From: Marinactinospora thermotolerans DSM 45154
GTDB taxonomy: Bacteria; Actinomycetota; Actinomycetes; Streptosporangiales; Streptosporangiaceae
Assembly: GCF_900167435.1 (NCBI RefSeq)
Contig: NZ_FUWS01000010.1
Span: 62,001-126,000 of the forward strand
Direction of reading: 5' to 3'
DNA: 64,000 nt
The translations under genes and the position numbers were made by a program. This document shows, piece after piece, positions 34,203-43,832 of this stretch. Under the pieces are notes generated by a model. That model was not told the DNA's origin. It saw only the letters and a list, made by a program, of their open reading frames with translations, and did not search any database. Each line of letters begins with the position of its first letter. The stretch's first letter is position 1.

Positions 34203-35894
34203 CTAGAGTCCGGCCGCGTTGGGCGGCAGGGGGATCGGGCCGTCGCCGGCCAGCCCGTGGCCGGCGATCAGGTCGGCCCCGTGGACGCATTCGCCGGCCA
34301 CGAAGGTGGCCAGGACGTGGATTCCGCCGATCTGGCCGCTGTCGACGTCGAGCGGGTCGTCGGCGAGCAGCACGAAATCGGCTGCCTTGCCCGGGGTGAG
34401 ACTGCCGCGACGGTGCTCGTCGTGGCTCGCCCAGGCGGCGTCGAGGGTGTAGGCGCGCAGCGCCTCCTCGGCGGTGACGCGCTCCTGTGGGGCCAAGACG
34501 GCCCCCGACGCGGTGCGCCGCTCGACCATGGACTGCATGCCGAGCAGCGGCGCGCCCGGCGCCACCGGCCGGTCCGAACTGCCCGGCACCCGCAGCCCGT
34601 GGTCCAGGAAGGACCGGTGCCGGTACATCCAGCGGGTGCGCTCGGGGCCGAGCGCCTCGGACATGGTGTCGCCGACCGCGTAGAGGAAGTGCGCCTGGGG
34701 GACGGGGACCACGCCGAGTTCGGCGTAGCGGTCGAGCTGGTCGGGGCGCACGACCGCGGAGTGCTCGATCCGGTGGCGGACGTCGCGGCGCGGGAGACTC
34801 TGCTGCGCCTCGGCGAACGCGGCGAGCGCGAGGTCGATCGCCTCGTCCCCGATGGCGTGCGCGGCGACCCGCCAGCCGGCGCGGTGGGCGTCGATCACCA
34901 GTCGGCGCATCCGCTCCGGGTCGTCTTGGAAGTAGCCGCTGCCGTGGGCGTGGTGGCCGCAGAACGGTTCGCTCACCGCCGCGGTGCGGCCGATCAGGGA
35001 GCCGTCGAGCCAGATCTTCATCGGTCCCAGGCGCAGCCGGTCGTCCCCGAACCCGGTGCGCAGGCCGAGGTCCAGTCCGACGTCGATGCCGTCGTCGGCG
35101 TGGGACTCCAACGGGTGCAGGTTGTCGCCGGCCGGCATCAGCTCCACGCGGGTCAGCAGCGTGCCGCGGTCGCGGGCGAGCTGGTAGGCGGCGGCCTCGA
35201 CGGGGCTGCGGCCGATCAGGCCGCGGCCCATCCCCGCCTCCACGACGTGGGTGAGCCCTTCGGCCGCGTAGATGCGGCTGGCCCGGCCGACGGCCTCGGC
35301 CAGCTCCTCGACGGAGTAGGGCATGACGAGGGCGGAGACCAGGCTCTGGGCCTGCTCCTGGAGCAGGCCCGTCGGCTCCCCGTCGGCGTCGCGGACCACG
35401 ACACCGCCCTCGGGGACGCGCGCGCCGCCGTCGAGCACCCCGGCCCGCCGCAGCACCTCGCTGTTGACCGCGCACATGTGGCCGGAGCGGTGCTTGAGCC
35501 ACACCGGGCGCCCGCCCGCGGCCCGGTCCAGTTCCGCCCGGTGCGGATGCGCGCCCATGACGGTGTCGTCGTAGCCGGAACCGAGCACCCAGGCGTCGGG
35601 CGGCAGCTCCGCGGCGCGGCGGGCGACCGCGTCGTAGAGCGCGGGCAGCGTCGCCACGCCCTCCAGGTCGAGTTCCCCCAGGGACTGGCCGTACCAGGCC
35701 ATGTGGTTGTGCGCGTCGCCGAACCCGGGGACGACGACCGCCCCGCCACAGTCGATCGTGGTGCGGGCCGGCAGGTCCGCGACGTCCTCGTCGAGGCCGA
35801 GGATGCGGCCGGCGAACACGCCCAGGGTGTGGGCCCGGGGCCGGTCGTCGTCGACCGTCCGTATCCGGGCGTTGCGCAGTTTCAGGTCGAGCAC
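34203..35894 (-). CDS. YtcJ-type amidohydrolase
   Basis: 563 residues of the amidohydrolase superfamily, amidohydrolase_3/YtcJ group. Metal and active-site motifs: GFGDAHNHMAWYG (HxH), MKIWLDGSLIGRTA (Lys), RVAAHAIGDEAIDLAL (His), RHRIEHSAVV (His) and SSDRPV (Asp). It hydrolyses a C-N bond in an unknown amide, carbamate or cyclic ureide. GTG 35894 opens at the family's usual first strand. It is the third gene of the minus-strand operon, 36 bases after ureC, which suggests a joint pathway with the urease-like proteins. Confidence 0.88.
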   Translation of the reverse strand: MLDLKLRNARIRTVDDDRPRAHTLGVFAGRILGLDEDVADLPARTTIDCGGAVVVPGFGDAHNHMAWYGQSLGELDLEGVATLPALYDAVARRAAELPPDAWVLGSGYDDTVMGAHPHRAELDRAAGGRPVWLKHRSGHMCAVNSEVLRRAGVLDGGARVPEGGVVVRDADGEPTGLLQEQAQSLVSALVMPYSVEELAEAVGRASRIYAAEGLTHVVEAGMGRGLIGRSPVEAAAYQLARDRGTLLTRVELMPAGDNLHPLESHADDGIDVGLDLGLRTGFGDDRLRLGPMKIWLDGSLIGRTAAVSEPFCGHHAHGSGYFQDDPERMRRLVIDAHRAGWRVAAHAIGDEAIDLALAAFAEAQQSLPRRDVRHRIEHSAVVRPDQLDRYAELGVVPVPQAHFLYAVGDTMSEALGPERTRWMYRHRSFLDHGLRVPGSSDRPVAPGAPLLGMQSMVERRTASGAVLAPQERVTAEEALRAYTLDAAWASHDEHRRGSLTPGKAADFVLLADDPLDVDSGQIGGIHVLATFVAGECVHGADLIAGHGLAGDGPIPLPPNAAGL

Positions 35895-35930
35895 GTGGAC
35901 TTCATTCTCCGTTGGTGATGCCCTGGCCGG

Positions 35931-37619
35931 TCAGGCCAGGTGGTGCAGCCGGGTGAGCGGGAGCTGCGCCGCGTGGTGGATGTCGATGGGACGCCCGTCC
36001 ACGAGCACCGAGTCGGGTGTGGTGGGGACCTTCACGTCGGGGACCGCGGTGTTGGCGATCATGTCGGCGCGGGAGAGGCCACGGCTGTCCCGGATCGCGG
36101 CGTAGCGGACCCCCTTGGGCAGGGCGTCGGCCGCGGCGCGGTCGTCCAGGCACGCCTGGGAGACGAACACGCGCGACAGCCGGCGCGGCGCCCCGCCCAG
36201 TCCCCCGAAGTAGGGGCGCATGACGCGGGGCTGGGTGAGCCGGGTGGAGCCGGAGCCCGAACCGCTCACGCCCCAGGCGACGAACCCGGACTTGAGCACC
36301 ATCTCCGGCTGGGCGCCGAAGGTCGCCGGCCGCCACAGGACGATGTCGGCGATGGCGCCGGGGCGCAACGCCCCCACCTCGTGGGCCATGCCGTGCGCGA
36401 TGGCGGGGTTGAGGGTGATCTTGGCGAGGTAGCGCAGCACGCGCGCGTTGTTGTCGACGTCCGGACCGGCCTCGCCGGCGAGGTGGGCCTGGACGTGGGC
36501 GAGCTGCCAGGTGCGCCGGGCGGTCTCCGCGATGCGGCCCATGCCCATCGAGTCGGAGTTGACGATGCTGATCGCGCCGAGGTCGTGGAGCGCGTTCTCC
36601 GCCGCGATGGCGTGTTCGCGCACCCGGCTGGCGGCGATCGACAGGTCGCTGTCGACGCCATGGTGCCCCCGGTGGACGGTGAGCGTCATCGGCAGCAGCT
36701 CGGCGACGGTGGCCGGGGTGAGCGGCAGCGTCGGGGTGGTGGAGGAGGTGAGGACGTGCGGCTGGGACACGATCTCCAGGAGGTCGGGATGGCCGCCGCC
36801 GCCCTCGACGTGGTAGGCGTGCACGGTGCGCCCGCGGGTGGCCAGCAGCGTGTCGGAGAGGTACCCCGACTCGTTCAGCGTGTCGGTGTGCAGCGCCACC
36901 GGCAGGTCGGCGTGCTCGGCGACGTCCAGGCAGGTGTCGACGATGCGCGGGGTGGCCCCCCAGTCCTCGTGGATCTTGAAGCCTCCGGCGCCGGCCATCA
37001 CCGCCCGTTCCAGCAGCTCCGTGGACGAGGAGGAGCCACGGGCCAGGAAGGCGACGTTGATCGGCGCGTCGCGCCAGCCCTCGATGAGGCTGTGCAGGTT
37101 GTAGGCGGGGTTGGCGCCGACATCCCAGACGCCGCCGATCCCCATCCCGACCAGCGAGGTGACGCCGGCGGCGAGCGCGGCGGGCACGACCTCGGGACTG
37201 GAGAGGTGGACGTGGGAGTCGACCACGCCCGCTGTGGCGATCATGCCCTCGCCGGTGATCATCGCCGTGTGGGAGTCGACGACCAGCTCGACGCCGTCGG
37301 TGGTGTCGGGGTTGCCGGCCCGGCCGATGCCGACGATGCGGCCGTCCTTGATGCCGATGTTGGTCTTGCGGACGCCGATCAGCGGGTCCATGACGACCAC
37401 GCCGAGGATGACCATGTCGAGCGCGCTGTCGCGCGGGGCCTTTCCGGTGACGAGCAGGCCGTCACGGGCGGTCTTGCCGCAGCCGCCGAGCAGTTCCTCG
37501 CCCGGTTCGGTGTCGTCGGCCTCGACACGCACCCACAGGTCGGTGTCGGCGAGTCGGATCCGGTCGCCCGTGGTCGGCCCGTAGAGGGCGGCGTAGTCTC
37601 CGCGGTCCATGCGGGTCAT
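35931..37619 (-). CDS. ureC: urease alpha subunit-like protein (divergent UreC)
   Basis: 562 residues. Nickel ligands of urease are kept: SHVHLSS (two His), GFKIHEDWG (carbamylated Lys, His), ALHTDTLNESG (His), AYHVEGGGGHPD (His) and NSDSMGMGR (Asp). But the catalytic flap, normally VCHHLDPD in the enzymes I know, reads TVHRGHHG here, so the flap Cys is Val while the following His stays. The HTEGAGGGHAPD loop is two residues shorter. It overlaps ureAB by 4 bases. No ureE, F, G or D genes are in the window. It may be a slow urease or act on another ureido compound; nickel loading would need accessory genes elsewhere. Confidence 0.9.
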   Translation of the reverse strand: MTRMDRGDYAALYGPTTGDRIRLADTDLWVRVEADDTEPGEELLGGCGKTARDGLLVTGKAPRDSALDMVILGVVVMDPLIGVRKTNIGIKDGRIVGIGRAGNPDTTDGVELVVDSHTAMITGEGMIATAGVVDSHVHLSSPEVVPAALAAGVTSLVGMGIGGVWDVGANPAYNLHSLIEGWRDAPINVAFLARGSSSSTELLERAVMAGAGGFKIHEDWGATPRIVDTCLDVAEHADLPVALHTDTLNESGYLSDTLLATRGRTVHAYHVEGGGGHPDLLEIVSQPHVLTSSTTPTLPLTPATVAELLPMTLTVHRGHHGVDSDLSIAASRVREHAIAAENALHDLGAISIVNSDSMGMGRIAETARRTWQLAHVQAHLAGEAGPDVDNNARVLRYLAKITLNPAIAHGMAHEVGALRPGAIADIVLWRPATFGAQPEMVLKSGFVAWGVSGSGSGSTRLTQPRVMRPYFGGLGGAPRRLSRVFVSQACLDDRAAADALPKGVRYAAIRDSRGLSRADMIANTAVPDVKVPTTPDSVLVDGRPIDIHHAAQLPLTRLHHLA

Positions 37620-38194
37620 CGGTCTCCTCCTCGCTCGACGATGCCGACGGTGTGGCGCTCGGCCGGACGGAACTCCAGGGACGTGCCCGCGGGGACGTCC
37701 AGCCGGTAGCCGCGCGCGGCCTCCCGGTCGAACTCCAGCGCCGCGTTGGCCTCCTCCAACGGGAAGTGCGACGACACCCAGACCGGGCGGTGGCCTGTGT
37801 TGACGATCTCCAGCTCGGCGCGGCGACGCCCGGGGGCGAGTTCGATGTCGGGGGCCGCGGTGCGCACCGCCCCGGGCCCGTCGGCCTCGGGGGGTCCGAA
37901 GGGAAGGTCCACGTGGACCAGGGAGGAGCCGTGCGGGAACAATGCCTCGACCTGGATGCTGGGCACCGTCGCGGCGACACCGGGGAGGAGGGCCTCACGG
38001 GGCACGACGGAGCGGGCGCGCTCGACCACCTCCTCCAGCGCGAGGCCGTCCCAGGCCATCTCCAGGATCTCGTCGCACACCAGCGCGATCGCCTCGGTCG
38101 CCCCGAGGCGCGCGCCGCGCTCCAGCCGCCGCCGGGCGAGTTGCGCGGCCGCGAACAGTGTCAGCCGCTCCTGCTCGCGTGGCGTCACATGCAT
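37616..38194 (-). CDS. fused urease gamma/beta subunit
   Basis: 192 residues. Residues 1-100 are the UreA (gamma) domain (MHVTPREQERLTLFAAAQLA, GATEAIALVCDEILEMAWDG, VPSIQVEALFPHGS); residues 115-192 are a short UreB (beta) domain (VNTGHRPVWVSSHFPLEEAN, ALEFDREAARGYRLDVPAGT). The beta part stops soon after the RPAER block, shorter than stand-alone UreB. Gamma-beta fusions occur in some actinobacteria. ATG 38194 with GGGAG upstream. First gene of the operon, divergent from the PucR regulator 172 bases away. Confidence 0.92.
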   Translation of the reverse strand: MHVTPREQERLTLFAAAQLARRRLERGARLGATEAIALVCDEILEMAWDGLALEEVVERARSVVPREALLPGVAATVPSIQVEALFPHGSSLVHVDLPFGPPEADGPGAVRTAAPDIELAPGRRRAELEIVNTGHRPVWVSSHFPLEEANAALEFDREAARGYRLDVPAGTSLEFRPAERHTVGIVERGGDR

Positions 38195-38366
38195 CGCCGT
38201 CTCCCGTGGTCGTGGTCTCCGCGCGGCGCCGGGACGCGGCCGCCGGGCTGTGCCGATGCGACCACGGTCACCATGTGGGGCCGCTCACCTTCCCTCAACC
38301 ATGCCGCCGTGACCTGGGCGGAGACAATGGTGAATCGCAGCGACCTCGCCGGCGCATAATGGGCAC

Positions 38367-39599
38367 ATGCACAATTCGGACCGTTTCGGCGACCCAGCGG
38401 CGGCCTCCGTCGCGGTGCGTGACGACTTCGGCGTTCCTCCGTCCCTGCCCGTCCCCGAGGCGCTGCGTCAGGTCGTCCACGAGTGCCTGGACGACCTCGA
38501 CGAGCTCGTCGAACTGTTCGTCGCCCAGGTGAACGCCGTCGAGGGCTACCACGACTCCGTGCCGGTCGAGGACCTGCGCGAGACCGCGCGCCCCTGCCTG
38601 GAGCTGCTGCTGCGCATCATCGGGGGGCTGTCGATCCCCGACCGTCTGGCCGACATCTCCGCGCGCCTGGGACGGCGCCGGGTCCACCAGGGGCTTCCGC
38701 TGGAACTGCTGCTCCAGGCGGTCCGCATGGACTTCCGCGTGCTGTGGACGGCGATGCTGGAACGGATCCGCCCGGCCGACCTGCCGGCGCTGACCCGCGG
38801 CGCCGTGCGGGTCTGGGAGGCCGTGGAGCTCCACACCGTGCAGGTGCACACGGCCTACCTGGACGAGGTGGCCGTGCTCGCCCGCGAGCGGGAGCGCCAG
38901 CGCACCGTGCTCATGGGGCGTCTGCTCTCCTCCGACGGACGCGACACCCACCTGGTCGCGCAGGTCGCGACGGCGCTGCGGATGAACGCCCAGGCCGACT
39001 TCGTGGTGGCGGTGGCGCCGCCGGACCACCAGTCCGCCCTGCGCGCGGCGGTCGCGGCGCACCCCTCCGACGACGCGCTGCACCTGCACGATCACAACGG
39101 CCTGTTGGTGCTGGTGGCCGAACTGCCGCGTGGGCGCGGCACGGCGCCGGCCTGGCTGGACAGGGTGCCGTGCGCGATCGGCCCGAGGGCCCGCGGCCTG
39201 GCCCGGGTCCCCGACGTGCTGCGCGCGACCGCCGAGGTCGCCACCACGTTGGACGGCGACGCCCGGCAGCCGGTGACGCTCGGCGAGGCGTGGGCCCCGG
39301 TGGCCGCCGCCCGGCTCGGCGACGTCGGCGCGATGCTCGCCGAGGTGGTGCTGGGCGGGCTGGAGACCGTGGCCCCGCACGAGCGGGAACGGCTCTTGGA
39401 GACGGTGACGGTCTACTGCGCGCGGGGATCGGTGGCCGAGACCGCGCGCGCCCTGTACTGCCACCGCAACACGGTTCTCAACCGGCTGTCCCGTTTCGCC
39501 GAGCTGACCGGATACTCCCCCTCGCGTCCCACCGAGGCCGCCGCCGTCCTGCTGGCCCTGGCCTGCGCCGGTCACGGCGCGGGGGGCGGGGCGGGCTGA
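38367..39599 (+). CDS. PucR family transcriptional regulator
   Basis: 410 residues. The C-terminal helix-turn-helix ([41 protein letters not shown] in pattern: [10 protein letters not shown]) is the PucR/CdaR HTH_30 domain; the N-terminal 170 residues resemble an RsbRD-like sensor, with a GGDEF-like middle segment. PucR in Bacillus controls purine degradation. Divergent from ureAB-ureC-amidohydrolase-transporter, which it probably controls, supporting a nitrogen-compound catabolic role for that operon. ATG 38367. Confidence 0.88.
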   Translation: MHNSDRFGDPAAASVAVRDDFGVPPSLPVPEALRQVVHECLDDLDELVELFVAQVNAVEGYHDSVPVEDLRETARPCLELLLRIIGGLSIPDRLADISARLGRRRVHQGLPLELLLQAVRMDFRVLWTAMLERIRPADLPALTRGAVRVWEAVELHTVQVHTAYLDEVAVLARERERQRTVLMGRLLSSDGRDTHLVAQVATALRMNAQADFVVAVAPPDHQSALRAAVAAHPSDDALHLHDHNGLLVLVAELPRGRGTAPAWLDRVPCAIGPRARGLARVPDVLRATAEVATTLDGDARQPVTLGEAWAPVAAARLGDVGAMLAEVVLGGLETVAPHERERLLETVTVYCARGSVAETARALYCHRNTVLNRLSRFAELTGYSPSRPTEAAAVLLALACAGHGAGGGAG

Positions 39600-39687
39600 C
39601 CTCGCGGCCGGCCCCGCGCCGGGGCATCCCGTCACGGCGACGCCGCACGCGCGGGCCGGGGACGGGCGTTTCCCGGCCCGCGACCGC

Positions 39688-40236
39688 TCAGCGGCGCCGG
39701 TGGGACTCGGCCTGCGCCACGAGCCGGCCCATGACCCGCCGCACCAGATCGGGGTCGGGCTGGGGCAGACCGGCGATGGCGGTGAGGTAGAGACCGTCGC
39801 CGACGAGACGGATGGTCTCGGCGAGCACGGGATCGTCGATCTCGTCGTGCAGGAGCCGCGCCCATTCGGCGAAGACGTAACCGATGAGCCGGCGCGCCTC
39901 GTCGGAGACGTCCTCCTCACCGCGCAACGCGGCGATGACCGACCAGTAGAGCTCGGTCTCCTCCACCGACTCGGGCAGCGAGGTTCTGAGGAACCGCCGG
40001 ACGACGCCCTCCTCGCTGTGGACCGCCTCGTGGAACTCGTCGCGGGCCCGGTCGGCGAGACGGCGCGCCAGTCCGGTCATCATCGCCGACTTCGAGGGGA
40101 AGTGGTAGAGCAGGCCGCCCTTGGAGACGCCCGCGGCGGCGGCGACGGCCTCCAGCGTCACGGCGGATCCGCCCTGCTCGATCAGGATGTCCTGGAGGGC
40201 GTCGAGAATACGGTCTCGGGTGGTCGCAGCACTCAC
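39688..40236 (-). CDS. TetR family repressor of DHA2 efflux gene
   Basis: 182 residues. Helix-turn-helix RILDALQDILIEQGGSAVTLEAV and AGVSKGGLLYHFPSKSAMM; the C-terminal ligand domain ends PDPDLVRRVMGRLVAQAESH. GTG 40236 is the likely start: the frame extends to 40458 but would cross the operators. Divergent from a DHA2 transporter gene 109 bases away, with two tandem operator-like repeats between, so repression of both genes is expected. Confidence 0.9.
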   Translation of the reverse strand: MSAATTRDRILDALQDILIEQGGSAVTLEAVAAAAGVSKGGLLYHFPSKSAMMTGLARRLADRARDEFHEAVHSEEGVVRRFLRTSLPESVEETELYWSVIAALRGEEDVSDEARRLIGYVFAEWARLLHDEIDDPVLAETIRLVGDGLYLTAIAGLPQPDPDLVRRVMGRLVAQAESHRRR

Positions 40237-40245
40237 GATTGACAC

Positions 40246-40282
40246 TGTACCGGCTGGACGGTACTGTACCGGCCGGACGGTT
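40246..40282. promoter_or_regulatory. tandem TetR operators
   Basis: Two direct copies of TGTACCGGCYGGACGGT at 40246-40262 and 40265-40281, each a near-palindrome. The first reads as GTACCG, 6 bases, CGGTAC (40247-40264). They lie between the divergent TetR and DHA2 transporter genes. Confidence 0.75.
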
Positions 40283-40345
40283 GAGAATGGGATCCGTGCG
40301 TCCCCTCGCCGCCCCGCATCCCACTTTCCGAAGAGATCAGGAACC

Positions 40346-41899
40346 ATGACCTCCGCAGTTACCGGCACCCACACGGGCGCTCCCAAGGCCGGGCCGCGCG
40401 AGTGGGCCGCCCTCGCCGTGCTCACCCTGCCGGTCCTGTTGATCGCCGTCGACGCCACCGTGCTCGGTTTCGCCGTGCCCTACCTGAGCGAGGACCTCGC
40501 CCCCACCGGCACCCAGCTGCTGTGGATCGTCGACATCTACTCGTTCATGCTGGCCGGCCTGCTCGTGACCATGGGCACCCTGGGCGACCGCATCGGCCGC
40601 CGCCGGCTCCTCCTCATCGGATCGGCCGGGTTCGGCCTGGCCTCCCTCGCGGCCGCCTACGCCTCCAGCCCCGAGATGCTGATCGCGGCGCGGGCCCTCC
40701 TCGGGCTCGCCGGGGCCACGTTGATGCCCTCGACCCTGTCGCTCATCCGCAACATCTTCCTGGACGCCCGCCAGCGGCTGCTCGCGATCGCCGCGTGGGC
40801 CTCGATGTTCTCCGCGGGATCCGCGCTGGGCCCGATCCTGGGCGGCTGGCTTCTGGAGCACTACCGCTGGGGGTCGGTGTTCCTCATCAACCTGCCCGTC
40901 ATGCTGCTGATCCTGGCGCTGACCCCGCTCCTCGTGCGCGAGTCGCGCGACCCCTCCCCCGGCCGCTACGACCTGCCCAGCGCGGCGCTGTCCCTCCTGG
41001 CGATGCTGCCCCTGGTCTATGGCGTGAAGAAGATCGCCGAGGGCGGTCCCGGACTCGTCCCGCTCGCGGCGATCGCGTTCGGCCTGTTCCTGGGCTACGT
41101 GTTCGTCCGGCGTCAGCTCCGCCTGGACGCGCCGATGATCGACGTCCGCCTGTTCCGGATCCGGGCCTTCAGCGTCGGCGTGGCCACGAACCTGATGGTC
41201 GTGTTCGCGCTGTCGGCGTCGCTGTTCTTCCTCACCCAGTACCTCCAGATCGTGCAGGGGATCTCCCCACTGCGCGCGGGCGTGCTCCTCCTGCCCGGCC
41301 TGGTCCTGACGATCGTGGCGCACTTCGTCGCGGTCGCCCTGGCCCGCCGGCTGAGCCTGGGCGGGGTGATCGTCATCGGGCTGTCGCTCACCGCGGTCGG
41401 GTTCGCGCTGCTGACCCGGTTGCCGCTGGACGACGGCGTGGTCCCGGTGACCATCGCGTTCGCGTTGATCGGCGCCGGCGTGGGGCTCTCCGACACGCTC
41501 ACCAACGACGCGATCATGTCGGCGGCCCCGCCGAGCCGGGCCGGCGCGGCCTCGGCGGTGTCCGAGACCGCCTACGAGCTGGGCGGAGCGCTGGGCGTCG
41601 CCGTCCTCGGCAGTGTCCTGACCGCCATGTACCGCTCCCACCTCGAACCGGTGGCCGGGGTGCCCGCGGCGGTGATGGACGCCGCCCGCGAGACGCTGGG
41701 CGGGGCGGTCGAGGCGGCCGGCGGACTGGGCGGGGAGGCCGGCGCGGCGCTGATGCTCGCCGCGCGCACCGCCTTCACCGACGGCATCCACGTGACCAGC
41801 CTCATCGGCATGGTGATCGTGGCCTACGCCGCGGTGCAGGCCGGGTTCCTGCTGCGCGGGGCGGGGCGTTACCGCGCGCCCGAGAACAGCGGGCACTGA
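40346..41899 (+). CDS. MFS transporter, DHA2 (14-helix) drug efflux type
   Basis: 517 residues, fourteen helices. LIAVDATVLGFAVPYLSEDL in helix 1, LLVTMGTLGDRIGRRRLLLIG (motif A), ALLGLAGATLMPSTLSLIRN, and SAGSALGPILGGWLLEHYRW (motif C of exporters) place it with SmvA/QacA-like multidrug or quaternary ammonium exporters. ATG 40346 with an AGG just upstream. Probably repressed by the divergent TetR protein through the tandem operators. Confidence 0.92.
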   Translation: MTSAVTGTHTGAPKAGPREWAALAVLTLPVLLIAVDATVLGFAVPYLSEDLAPTGTQLLWIVDIYSFMLAGLLVTMGTLGDRIGRRRLLLIGSAGFGLASLAAAYASSPEMLIAARALLGLAGATLMPSTLSLIRNIFLDARQRLLAIAAWASMFSAGSALGPILGGWLLEHYRWGSVFLINLPVMLLILALTPLLVRESRDPSPGRYDLPSAALSLLAMLPLVYGVKKIAEGGPGLVPLAAIAFGLFLGYVFVRRQLRLDAPMIDVRLFRIRAFSVGVATNLMVVFALSASLFFLTQYLQIVQGISPLRAGVLLLPGLVLTIVAHFVAVALARRLSLGGVIVIGLSLTAVGFALLTRLPLDDGVVPVTIAFALIGAGVGLSDTLTNDAIMSAAPPSRAGAASAVSETAYELGGALGVAVLGSVLTAMYRSHLEPVAGVPAAVMDAARETLGGAVEAAGGLGGEAGAALMLAARTAFTDGIHVTSLIGMVIVAYAAVQAGFLLRGAGRYRAPENSGH

Positions 41900-41926
41900 C
41901 CCGGCACGTCGTGGGCCCGCGCCCGG

Positions 41927-42625
41927 CTAGCGGTCCTCCGTCGTCTCCTCGGCGGCCCGCTCGTGGTAGGCCCGGCGCGTGGCCTCGGTGTGCTCGCGCA
42001 TGAGGCGGGCGGCCTGCTCGGCGTCGCCGGCCGCGATCGCGTCGATGATGCGGGCGTGCTCGTCCCAGGCCGCGGCGCCGCGGTCCAGCACGACCAACGC
42101 GTGGTACCAGCGGACCCGGCGCGCCACCTGACCGGCGAGCTCGGCCAGCACCGTGTTGCCGGACAGTTCGGTGATGCAGCGGTGCAGGTCGGCGTTGGCG
42201 TCGACCATGGCGTCGCTGTCGGCGCGCTCCAGTCCCGCCACCCCTGCGCGGTACAGCTCGCGCAGCCGCGCAACGCCGTCCTCGTCGGCGTTGCGCGCGG
42301 CCAGGCGCGCGGACTCGGTCTCCAACAGGGCCCGCACCGCCAGCAGCTGATCGGCCTCGCTCTCGGTCGGCCGGTGCACGAACGCCCCATACCCGGGCCG
42401 CAGGTCCACCCACCCCTCGTTGCTCAACCGCTGCAACGCCTCACGCACCGGCTGACGCGACACCCCCAACTGGACCGCCAGCTCACTCTCCACCAGATGC
42501 CGCCCCGGCTCCAACTGACGCCGGGTGATCAGCTCCAACAGAGCCTCATACACCGCCTCACGCAACGGGACCGGACGCTGCACGCGGTTGGTGAGCAGCC
42601 CTTCGGAGGAACGGGATGCGGCCAT
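41927..42625 (-). CDS. GntR/FCD family regulator
   Basis: 232 residues: winged helix (LREAVYEALLELITRRQLEPG, ESELAVQLGVSRQPVREALQRLSNEGWVDL) and a C-terminal FCD domain (LLETESARLAA, ANADLHRCITELSGN, WDEHARIIDAIAAGD) with the usual Asp/His metal set. ATG 42625 (MAASRS) is chosen; an in-frame TTG at 42658 would add 11 residues without a ribosome site. Convergent with the efflux gene, divergent from selD; its target is unknown. Confidence 0.88.
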   Translation of the reverse strand: MAASRSSEGLLTNRVQRPVPLREAVYEALLELITRRQLEPGRHLVESELAVQLGVSRQPVREALQRLSNEGWVDLRPGYGAFVHRPTESEADQLLAVRALLETESARLAARNADEDGVARLRELYRAGVAGLERADSDAMVDANADLHRCITELSGNTVLAELAGQVARRVRWYHALVVLDRGAAAWDEHARIIDAIAAGDAEQAARLMREHTEATRRAYHERAAEETTEDR

Positions 42626-42787
42626 GGGCGGAGCGGCTCCGTTTTCGTCGAGGGTCAAAGGCCCGGGGCGTCCGGGGCTGTCGTGCCCGAAGTCTACTCA
42701 ACCCCACGGCCGGGGCAGGGCCGCGGCGCGAAAGGCCGAGAACGCCGGGAAGGCGACACCGACGCCGTCGTCACTTAGCGTGGTCGC

Positions 42788-43819
42788 ATGACGACGAAGG
42801 AGCCCGAAGTCGCCTCGCCCCGGCCCGCCGCGCCCCGCCTGACCCACTACGCCCACGGGGGCGGGTGCGCCTGCAAGATCCCGCCCGGCGAACTGGAGAC
42901 GGTGGTGGCCGGCCTGCTCGGGGGGACGCCGCGCTCCCCTGTCGGCGAGCTGCTGATCGGGTTGGACGACGGCGACGACGCCGCCGTCGTGCGGACGGGG
43001 GACGGCCGGGCGGTCGTGGCCACCGCGGACTTCTTCACCCCGGTGGTCGACGACCCCTACGACTGGGGGCGCATCGCCGCGGCCAACGCGCTGTCCGACG
43101 TCTACGCCGTGGGCGGCGAACCGCTGGTCGCCGTCAACCTGCTGGGATGGCCGCGTGGCATCCTGCCCGGCGACCTCGCCGCCGAGGTGCTGCGCGGCGG
43201 CCTCGACGTCGCACACGCCGCCGGATGCCACGTCGCCGGCGGTCACAGCGTGGACGACCCCGAACCCAAGTACGGCATGGCGGTCACCGGGCTCGCCGAC
43301 CCCGCGCGGCTCCTGCGTATCGGGGCGGCGCGCCCCGGAAGCCCTCTGTCGTTGACCAAGCCCCTGGGCGTCGGCGTGCTCAACACCCGCCACAAGGCGA
43401 CGGGGGAGGTCAGCGCCGAGGCGATCGCCACGATGACCACGCTGAACCGCGACGCGGCGCGCGCGGCGGTGGCGGCCGGTATCGCCGCCGCCACCGACGT
43501 CACCGGTTTCGGTCTCCTCGGCCACTGCTACAAGATGGCCCGGGCCTCGAAGGTGTCCGCGGTCATCGACGTCGCGGCGGTTCCCCTCCTGCCCGGCGCG
43601 CGCGAGGCCGTGCGGGCCGGACACGTCAGCGGCGGCACCCGGCGCAACCTCGCCTGGGTGGCCCCCCACCTGGACCCGGGCGGGACCGGGGAGGAGGGCC
43701 TGCTCCTGCTGGCCGACGCCCAGACCTCCGGTGGTCTGCTGGTGGCCGGCGAGATCCCCGGCGGCACCGTCATCGGGGAACTGCTCCCCCAGGGGGAGCA
43801 CGCCCTGACGCTGCGCTGA
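42788..43819 (+). CDS. selD: selenide, water dikinase (selenophosphate synthetase)
   Basis: 343 residues. It makes selenophosphate from selenide and ATP for selenocysteine or 2-selenouridine. The active-site loop GGGCACKIPPG has the catalytic Cys (not Sec) and Lys; DDGDDAAVV, ADFFTPVVDDPYDWG, AANALSDVYAVGG and TDVTGFGLLGHCYKM follow, as in SelD. ATG 42788 has no ribosome site and lies about seven bases after a TAGCGT, so a leaderless transcript is plausible. No selA, selB, selC or ybbB gene is in the window; users of selenophosphate must be elsewhere. Confidence 0.95.
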   Translation: MTTKEPEVASPRPAAPRLTHYAHGGGCACKIPPGELETVVAGLLGGTPRSPVGELLIGLDDGDDAAVVRTGDGRAVVATADFFTPVVDDPYDWGRIAAANALSDVYAVGGEPLVAVNLLGWPRGILPGDLAAEVLRGGLDVAHAAGCHVAGGHSVDDPEPKYGMAVTGLADPARLLRIGAARPGSPLSLTKPLGVGVLNTRHKATGEVSAEAIATMTTLNRDAARAAVAAGIAAATDVTGFGLLGHCYKMARASKVSAVIDVAAVPLLPGAREAVRAGHVSGGTRRNLAWVAPHLDPGGTGEEGLLLLADAQTSGGLLVAGEIPGGTVIGELLPQGEHALTLR

Positions 43820-43832
43820 TCCCGGGACCGCG

